From: JAAZMF01 sp036786445
GTDB taxonomy: Bacteria > Bacillota > Limnochordia > DTU087
Direction of reading: 5' to 3'
NCBI GenBank assembly: GCA_036786445.1
Contig: DAIQRD010000007.1
Location: 1-37,297 of the forward strand
DNA: 37,297 nt
Below are positions 32,315-37,297 of this stretch, piece by piece. The notes under the pieces were generated by a model that did not search any database, had not been told where the DNA came from, and worked only from the letters and a program-made list of their open reading frames with translations. The position numbers were made by a program, and so were the translations under genes. Numbering within the stretch: position 1 is the first letter of the stretch; the number at the start of each line of letters is the position of its first letter.

Positions 32315-33589
32315 TTAGCAACCGGGATGGTCTTCGGCTGTTACCTGGCCACGGGCCTCCATGGCCTGAGCTAACCTCTCCAAGGCCACCATATAGGCTG
32401 CTACCCTAAGTGTCGTCTCTTCCTGCGCCTGGTATGCCTTATGAACTGCTCGGAAGGCATCAACCATGACTTCTTCGAGGCGCTGATCAACCTCATCCTC
32501 CGACCAGTAGTAGCTATAGTTGTTCTGCACCCACTCAAAGTAGGAAGCCGTCACACCACCGGCATTGGCTAAGATATCCGGTATGACCAAAATACCTCTC
32601 TGCTGCAAGATCTCATCAGCCTCTGGCGTAGTGGGCCCATTGGCTGCCTCTACCACCCATTTGCTCTTTACACTAGCCGCGTTTTGTCCGGTGAGCTGAT
32701 TGCCCAATGCCGCGGGGATGAGGATATCACACTCCAGTGCCAAGAGCTCTTCATTGGATATTGGCTGGGTGCCAGGAAACCCTTTGACAGTCCTATTTTG
32801 CAGTTCATACTCTTTGAGGGGATACGGATCAATGCCCTCGGGGTTATATGCCCCGCCAAACATGTCAGCTACAGCAATGATCTTGCAGCCCGAATCATGC
32901 AAGTACTTGGCGGCATAATTGCCCACATTGCCAAAGCCTTGGATAGCTACAGTGGCACCATCTAAGTTGAAACCGAAGGCCTGGGCGGCTTCCCTTACTA
33001 CGTACATAACCCCCCTGCCTGTAGCTTCAGTACGTCCTTTAGAACCACCTAACACTAGCGGTTTACCAGTGACTACACCGGGCTTGTAGGCTCCTTGGAT
33101 GTTGGCAAATTCATCGACAAACCAACCCATGATCTTAGCGTTGGTGTTCATATCCGGCGCCGGGATATCCTTGTCTGGCCCGATGATCAAAGCGATGGCC
33201 CGGATGAATCCCCGGCTCAGTCTCTCTAGCTCGGCCTGGGATAGCTCTGTTGGATCACACAAAACCCCACCTTTGGCACCGCCAAAGGGTAATCCCACCA
33301 CAGAGCACTTGTAAGTCATGAGTGCAGCCAAGGCCTTCACTTCATCTTCATCGGCTTCCGGATGAAATCGAATGCCCCCTTTGAAGGGGCCCAACACATC
33401 GCTATGCTGACAGCGAAAGCCTTGAAACACCCTGACCGTGCCATCATCCATTTTGACCGGAACTGAGACTGTGAGAGTGCGGATGGGCTCCCGTAGGAGT
33501 TCTTTGACTTGAGGATTGAGGTGCATGCGAGTGGCGGCCTTTTCCACTAACTGGGATACTACTTCATAATGGCGATAAGGCTGAGACAT
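32315..33589 (-). CDS. gdhA: Glutamate dehydrogenase (Glu/Leu/Phe/Val dehydrogenase family)
   Basis: A 424-residue cytosolic enzyme that interconverts glutamate with 2-oxoglutarate and ammonia. The catalytic lysine lies in LPFGGAKGGV, followed by the substrate segment PAPDMNTN. The Rossmann motif GFGNVGNYAAKYL sits at about residue 220. Other marks are PFKGGIRFHPEA and PDILANAGGVTASYFEW. The length equals that of NAD-type GDH in bacteria. ATG 33587-33589 is preceded by AGGGAGAG. A near-consensus promoter with a palindrome in its spacer lies upstream (33667-33694), so expression may be regulated. Cofactor preference cannot be read. Confidence 0.93.
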   Translation of the reverse strand: MSQPYRHYEVVSQLVEKAATRMHLNPQVKELLREPIRTLTVSVPVKMDDGTVRVFQGFRCQHSDVLGPFKGGIRFHPEADEDEVKALAALMTYKCSVVGLPFGGAKGGVLCDPTELSQAELERLSRGFIRAIALIIGPDKDIPAPDMNTNAKIMGWFVDEFANIQGAYKPGVVTGKPLVLGGSKGRTEATGRGVMYVVREAAQAFGFNLDGATVAIQGFGNVGNYAAKYLHDSGCKIIAVADMFGGAYNPEGIDPYPLKEYELQNRTVKGFPGTQPISNEELLALECDILIPAALGNQLTGQNAASVKSKWVVEAANGPTTPEADEILQQRGILVIPDILANAGGVTASYFEWVQNNYSYYWSEDEVDQRLEEVMVDAFRAVHKAYQAQEETTLRVAAYMVALERLAQAMEARGQVTAEDHPGC

Positions 33590-33666
33590 CTATTTCTCTC
33601 TCCCTGCACGATTAAGTGACGTGTGTACATCTATAGCTACTACCACGAGCCTAGTACTTTATGCAA

Positions 33667-33694
33667 TTATTACACCGGTGTGCAGGTTTGTCAA
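33667..33694 (-). promoter_or_regulatory. gdhA promoter with a palindrome in the spacer
   Basis: On the minus strand TTGACA (33689-33694) and TAATAA (33667-33672) are 16 bp apart. ACACCGGTGT, a perfect palindrome at 33672-33681, lies next to the -10 and could be an operator. Confidence 0.6.
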
Positions 33695-33744
33695 CGGGTG
33701 GGAGGCTCCAAACCCCGGATAATGCAGTATACTTGCGGGGAGGG

Positions 33745-34149
33745 TTACTTAATCTGCCCTTTACTAATCTTCTCCAGAACCATGGCGCGAAAGTACCCGG
33801 CTATCTCATGGGCTTCTCGGGCCTCTTCCAGGGTGGGGTTATGGCGACTATCAGGGTAGCGCAACTCCACTGCATAACCCTCTAGTTTCTCTGCCATTTC
33901 GTACACTTCCTGGCTGACCTCTTCTTTATCATCCAAGAGGTCGAGTAAATATACCAAACTGTGACTCTTGCGGAATATGACATCTAGGTAAGTGAGATAG
34001 CCCTTCAAGTATTTCTCCACTGCCTGTTGACTGTGGAAACAGATAGCATCAATGAATTCGGGGCCATGCTCAAGGGTCAATCCCGCCACCCCTAGGTCAT
34101 GATCGGCTTTCAGAATCCATTCCTCTACCAAGTCGGCTTTTGCGCTCAT
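33745..34149 (-). CDS. HEPN-domain protein, HepT-like RNase toxin of an MNT-HEPN pair
   Basis: A 134-residue helical protein. The N-terminal helix WILKADHDLGVAGL and the segment CFHSQQAVEKYLKGYL are HEPN hallmarks. The RNase motif R-x5-H is present as LRYPDSRHNP (Arg97, His103). ATG 34147-34149 overlaps the nucleotidyltransferase gene by 53 bp, so translation is probably coupled. In MNT-HEPN toxin-antitoxin systems HepT cleaves RNA and MntA AMPylates and inactivates it. The motifs here fit that, but activity is inference. Some HEPN/MNT pairs have other roles. Confidence 0.8.
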   Translation of the reverse strand: MSAKADLVEEWILKADHDLGVAGLTLEHGPEFIDAICFHSQQAVEKYLKGYLTYLDVIFRKSHSLVYLLDLLDDKEEVSQEVYEMAEKLEGYAVELRYPDSRHNPTLEEAREAHEIAGYFRAMVLEKISKGQIK

Positions 34150-34453
34150 AGAGTGTCTTCCCCTCCTTCACAATCTGCGCGATAAATGAAGTCTTTACAC
34201 CTTTGAATTCCTCGATTTCGTCCCAAGTATATACGATTATATCAATGGGTACCTTCATACCCCTAAGGTGTTTTCTGATCTCTCGGCCCCGCTTATACCG
34301 GGGTATGTCCATCTCTTTGATCACAAGTAGATCCAGATCACTATCCTCATCAGGTTGACCATAGGCATATGACCCAAAAAGGATTACCTTGTCTGGATCA
34401 ACACCTGCAACTATTCGCCTCACGATCTCATGGATCAGATCTTCATTGATCAA
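34097..34453 (-). CDS. MNT-type nucleotidyltransferase, MntA-like antitoxin
   Basis: A 118-residue minimal nucleotidyltransferase. The active-site signature GS-x10-DxD is exact: Gly27-Ser28 (FGSYAYGQPDEDSDLD) to Asp39 and Asp41, with a third acidic residue, Asp71 (PIDIIV). It starts at TTG 34451-34453, seven bases after GGAGTG. It is the first gene of the pair and overlaps the HEPN gene. Expected role: transfer of AMP to the HEPN partner to neutralise it. Confidence 0.82.
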   Translation of the reverse strand: MINEDLIHEIVRRIVAGVDPDKVILFGSYAYGQPDEDSDLDLLVIKEMDIPRYKRGREIRKHLRGMKVPIDIIVYTWDEIEEFKGVKTSFIAQIVKEGKTLYERKSRLGRGMDSESRS

Positions 34454-34563
34454 CTGTAGTCACTCCAAATCAACCTCAGATCCCTACTGGTAATCCATCA
34501 AGAGCAGGACTCGCCCCTCCCATGTTGAATCATCAATTCATCGAATCTGCGAGGAGGCGTCCC

Positions 34564-35214
34564 ATGAACCTAGGAGCTATACTAGTCAGTTCCTTCTTCA
34601 TCGGCCTTTCCGGCGCTATGATGCCCGGTGGGCTGCTTATCGTGAACATCAATGAAACCATTAGACGAGGCCTGCCTGGGGGTCTTCTGGTCATCACTGG
34701 CCACGCCCTCGTTGAGCTGCTGACTGTAACCGGACTGGCCTTAGGCCTGGGTACCATCCTGGGAAAGCAAGCAGTTGTAGGCACCATAGCCGTCGCCGGT
34801 GGTGCCCTACTGGCATGGATGGCCATCGGCACTGCCAAGCCCAGCCGTACCGCCGAAATAGCTATGAGTACAGAAACATCCGGTAATGCTGCTCCTAGCG
34901 GGCTTGGTCCCCTAGCTGCCGGGGGCCTTGCTACAATCTCCAACCCCTATTGGGCCCTGTGGTGGACTAGCGTGGGTGCCACCTATGTAGCTATTGCCAT
35001 GGAGAAAGGGACTAGCGCTCTCGGCACCTTCTATATTGGACACATCGCTTCAGACTATGCTTGGTACTTCCTCGTCTCCCTAGCTCTTGTGACGGGCCGG
35101 AGGCTAATCAGCCAAAGGGTCTACCGAGGCCTCTTGCTCATAGGCAGCATCTTCTTAGCTGTTCTAGCCATCTACTTCATCTGGTCAGGCGCCCGCCTAC
35201 TCTTGGGCTTCTAG
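34564..35214 (+). CDS. LysE-family amino-acid exporter
   Basis: A 216-residue membrane protein starting at ATG 34564, six bases after AGGAGG (an open frame from 34522 is less likely). It has about six hydrophobic segments. LysE/RhtB hallmarks are SGAMMPGGLLIVNINETIRRG in the first loop, shown as GAMMPGGLLIVNINETIRRG, and SNPYWALWWTSVG near residue 125. The family exports amino acids by proton exchange. The substrate is unknown. It diverges from the MNT-HEPN pair. Confidence 0.85.
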   Translation: MNLGAILVSSFFIGLSGAMMPGGLLIVNINETIRRGLPGGLLVITGHALVELLTVTGLALGLGTILGKQAVVGTIAVAGGALLAWMAIGTAKPSRTAEIAMSTETSGNAAPSGLGPLAAGGLATISNPYWALWWTSVGATYVAIAMEKGTSALGTFYIGHIASDYAWYFLVSLALVTGRRLISQRVYRGLLLIGSIFLAVLAIYFIWSGARLLLGF

Positions 35215-35261
35215 CTTGGGGCGAAGGGTATTAAAGTCAACACAATCCCCATGGAGCTTGT

Positions 35262-35738
35262 TTACGCGTTTTCGTAACAGGCCACGATCTCCCCTGTATA
35301 GCATGTATGATAATCTTCCCTGGGATACCAACGATGGCAGCTCTCATGGAGATTCTCAGGCTTCAGCCGAAGCTTCCCGACAATACGACACTCATAGTGT
35401 AGCTGGCAGTCAGCGATAATAGGGACATCCACCGCTTGTCCTACTTCGAGCCTCAGGTTGCAGTGGGCGAACTTGTCTAGATCGCGCCCTGATTTTGTCC
35501 CGCAAAACTGCAGTTCCTTTTTCATATGGTCGGTGAGTGGGATACTAACCGTAAACTCTGTAGCCTTTTCCATGAGCTCGTAAGTATAACGAGAATCCCT
35601 CACTAGGACAGTGAAAATCGGTCTGCCCCAAGCATAGCCAATACTACCCCACCCAATAACCATGGTATTTTTAATGCCATCTACGCTAGTAGTAAGAAAA
35701 GCTCCCCATTCGGTGAGTGCCTTGGTAGCCTCCTGCAT
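35262..35738 (-). CDS. Flavin-reductase-like FMN-binding protein
   Basis: A 158-residue (or slightly longer) split-barrel flavoprotein of the flavin reductase/flavoredoxin family. Segments are NTMVIGWGSIGYAWGRPIF, RDSRYTYELMEKATEFTVSIP and CGTKSGRDLDKF, the last being family-typical. It likely binds FMN and transfers electrons in the cytosol. The coding pattern continues upstream of ATG 35738 (codons for LTYDAK), with AAAGGG before an in-frame CTG at 35756, so the true start may be a non-standard codon or a mutated ATG. It converges with the LysE gene. Confidence 0.75.
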   Translation of the reverse strand: MQEATKALTEWGAFLTTSVDGIKNTMVIGWGSIGYAWGRPIFTVLVRDSRYTYELMEKATEFTVSIPLTDHMKKELQFCGTKSGRDLDKFAHCNLRLEVGQAVDVPIIADCQLHYECRIVGKLRLKPENLHESCHRWYPREDYHTCYTGEIVACYENA

Positions 35739-35797
35739 TTTGGCATCATAGGTCAGAATTCGCCCTTTCAGGAATGTAAATATATCCTATCTACTAC

Positions 35798-35941
35798 TTA
35801 GGATTCATCTTTCCTCAGCAGATTCCTTCCGCATGGATAGAGCCGACCATCGTCGATCCAGCCATAGGTTGATGCGACTAGAGAGCCACATCGGCGTCTG
35901 CAGCGCCAAAGGTCTCCCAAACGATCACTAATATCTGCCAT
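35798..35941 (-). CDS. Possible small Cys-containing protein, 47 residues
   Basis: An ATG-to-TAA frame (ATG 35939-35941) reads MADISDRLGDLWRCRRRCGS at its start, with two Cys pairs resembling a degenerate zinc ribbon. The ribosome binding site is weak and I recognise no family. It occupies an otherwise empty 270-bp gap upstream of the flavin-reductase gene. It may be a remnant. Confidence 0.2.
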   Translation of the reverse strand: MADISDRLGDLWRCRRRCGSLVASTYGWIDDGRLYPCGRNLLRKDES

Positions 35942-35988
35942 CGCCACACAATTCAACTCGTGCTTCGCGCCACATCTGTTGTGTAGAC

Positions 35989-36017
35989 TTTACACCAGCT
36001 GTGTTTAGTTGTATGAT
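35989..36017 (+). promoter_or_regulatory. Near-consensus promoter of the HTH-Uma2 gene
   Basis: TTTACA (35989-35994) and TATGAT (36012-36017) are exactly 17 bp apart. The transcript would begin about 12 bases before the GTG start and so carry almost only the ribosome binding site. Confidence 0.55.
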
Positions 36018-36035
36018 GAAACAGGAGGTGAGCCC

Positions 36036-36791
36036 GTGGAGAAACTGTTAACAGCTCAGGAATTGGCGGAGCTCTTGAGTCTATCGGTGGATACTATCAG
36101 GAAGTATACTGAGCAAAGAAAGATACCCGTAGTAGAACAGGGAAATCAATGCCTATACGAAAAGAAAGCCGTGTTGGCCGCCCTTGCAGCGGGACACCTG
36201 TCTGTTAAAGAAGAGCATCCTGCGTACTCGCAGCAAATCAGATATACCTATGAGGATTACCTTCAGATCCCAGAAGAACCGGGCCACCGATTTGAGATCC
36301 TAGAAGGGATTCTGGTAAGAGAACCGTCGCCTTCCGTACATCACCAGCGAGTGTCCAGAGAACTAGGACGCCAATTGATGGATTTTTTCGACATTTTTGA
36401 TCCTGCGGGTGAGGTATTTTACGCGCCCTTGGACGTTACTTTGACTAGCAGCAATGTGCTGCAACCAGATATACTATTTGTCTCAGGCGCCCGCAAGGAA
36501 ATTATCCGCGAGGCACGTATTGACGGTCCCTGTGATTTGGTGATAGAAATCATATCCCCGACAAGCCGCCGCAAAGACCGCCTGCAGAAGATGGTGATCT
36601 ATCGCAAGGCCGGGGTTCCTCACTTCTGGCTAGTGGACCCTGAGGCAAACACATTGGAAGCTTTCCTGCTGAGAAACGAAAACTATGCCCTAGTGGGCAC
36701 TGGCTGCCCGAGCAACGCATTTAGCCATCCTGAGTTTCCCAAGCTGATTCTAGATCTTGACAGGGTATTTTCCCGGCCTGTGCTGACGTGA
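36036..36791 (+). CDS. Helix-turn-helix protein fused to Uma2-family (DUF820) PD-(D/E)xK nuclease domain
   Basis: A 251-residue protein starting at GTG 36036, seven bases after AGGAGG. Residues 1-50 (LLTAQELAELLSLSVDTIRK) are an excisionase/MerR-like DNA-binding helix-turn-helix. Residues about 70-250 form a Uma2 domain: HRFEILEGILVRE, then QPDILFVS (Asp145), LVIEIISPTSRRKDRLQK (Glu171, Asp181, Lys185) and GVPHFWLVDPE. This acidic and lysine set is that of PD-(D/E)xK nucleases. Uma2 proteins are widespread and mostly uncharacterised; this fusion could be a sequence-targeted nuclease or regulator. It neighbours a CRISPR array, but the link is only positional. Confidence 0.8.
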   Translation: MEKLLTAQELAELLSLSVDTIRKYTEQRKIPVVEQGNQCLYEKKAVLAALAAGHLSVKEEHPAYSQQIRYTYEDYLQIPEEPGHRFEILEGILVREPSPSVHHQRVSRELGRQLMDFFDIFDPAGEVFYAPLDVTLTSSNVLQPDILFVSGARKEIIREARIDGPCDLVIEIISPTSRRKDRLQKMVIYRKAGVPHFWLVDPEANTLEAFLLRNENYALVGTGCPSNAFSHPEFPKLILDLDRVFSRPVLT

Positions 36792-36938
36792 ACACACCAC
36801 AAATCTACAGGGCCCCTAAAGATTAGCGAATTGTGTGTTTGCCAGGTGCTTTCTCCATAGTTTGGCAGTCAGAAAGTGCATAACATCCCCTAGATGATCG
36901 ACGCATAAATCTAAGGGCCGCTAGCCCTCTGAACGGGT
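36792..36938. other. Spacer between the Uma2 gene and the CRISPR array
   Basis: No gene was seen. ACACAC near 36791 and GTGTGT near 36834 could pair as a weak terminator of the Uma2 gene. This side of the array is the distal end, so no leader is expected. Confidence 0.4.
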
Positions 36939-37297
36939 GTCCCCATCCCCACACGCGTGGGGACTACTCCCCCAGTGCATGGGCGATCCTGACCAACGTA
37001 GGTCCACCCCCACACGCGTGGAGACTACTTAGCCGTATGCAGCAGGTTCATCGTGACGCGCGGTCCACCCCCACACGCGTGGAGACTACGGTACATAGCA
37101 TGTAACATAACCCGTATATGCCGGTCCACCCCCACACGCGTGGGGAATACGTTCGCTGGGGAATGACAATACCCGAGGTATTCGGTCCACCCCCACACGC
37201 GTGGGGAATACACTCTGGGCCGTGGCTGAGAGGGTGTATTACTCGGTCCACCCCCACACGCGTGGGGAATACATACGCTCCACTTCGCCATCCTTGA
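36939..37297 (-). CRISPR. Type I-E-like CRISPR array, distal end, six repeats seen
   Basis: Six 29-nt repeats start at 36939, 37000, 37061, 37122, 37183 and 37244. They are separated by five spacers of exactly 32 nt, a 61-bp period, and a sixth spacer is cut by the window edge. The repeat core CCCCCACACGCGTGGGG is a perfect-stem palindrome, as in type I-E (29-nt repeats, 32-nt spacers). The leftmost repeat is degenerate at its left side, which is the 3' end when read on the minus strand, as expected of a terminal repeat. The array is therefore transcribed on the minus strand, with the crRNA handle ending GGACCG, and leader and cas genes should lie to the right. Confidence 0.95.

Noticed and set aside
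34454..34563. Possible amino-acid riboswitch upstream of the LysE exporter
   Set aside because: The gap is only about 110 bp and no recognised aptamer core or terminator hairpin is present.
37025..37291. Open frames of 88 and 69 residues with repeated PHACGGGP-like segments on the minus strand
   Set aside because: They are the CRISPR repeats and spacers translated; the periodic peptide comes from the 61-bp repeat unit, not a repeat protein.

Overview
The window looks like the chromosome of a spore-forming, probably anaerobic member of the Bacillota. The reasons are strong AGGAGG-type ribosome binding sites, frequent GTG and TTG starts, a Spo0E-like protein, a CsoR repressor, a DUF362 double-cluster ferredoxin protein and a VanZ-family protein. 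Both family-5 solute-binding proteins have AxA-type signal peptides without a lipobox cysteine. That would suit a lineage with a periplasm-like compartment, but this is inference. No rRNA or tRNA gene was seen.

Layout. 1-3.9 kb: start of an SbcD/YhaO-like phosphoesterase (minus), then a caspase-fold lipoprotein, a secreted protein of unknown function and a CCA-type nucleotidyltransferase (plus). 4-17.4 kb: a sugar-catabolism region. It holds a FucI-like isomerase, a LarA-type nickel-pincer racemase homologue with a cupin, a TIM-barrel aldo/keto reductase-like protein, an orphan CsoR, an AraD-type 4-epimerase coupled to a RhaB-type kinase, an MFS transporter with a DUF362 ferredoxin protein, and a large GH78-type alpha-L-rhamnosidase preceded by a short upstream ORF. 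17.4-25.5 kb: OsmC, a Gfo/Idh/MocA dehydrogenase with a near-consensus promoter, a lone family-5 binding protein, a VanZ/URO-D-like pair, a PAS-GGDEF-HD-GYP protein and a GNAT acetyltransferase. 25.8-32.2 kb: a complete five-gene Dpp/Opp-type ABC transporter whose binding protein is a same-length paralogue of the lone one. 32.3-37.3 kb: glutamate dehydrogenase, an MNT-HEPN pair, a LysE-type exporter, a flavin-reductase-like protein, an HTH-Uma2 fusion and the distal end of a type I-E-like CRISPR array that runs off the right edge.

How it may work together (inference): the ABC transporter imports oligosaccharides rather than peptides. The cytoplasmic GH78 enzyme releases L-rhamnose or a related sugar. 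The isomerase, kinase and epimerase/aldolase-fold enzymes feed it into central metabolism, while the Gfo/Idh, aldo/keto reductase and LarA-like enzymes act on side products. No dedicated sugar regulator and no classical RhaA or RhaD is visible. Two gene remnants (an OpuAC C-terminus and a possible MBL-fold N-terminus) mark past rearrangements.
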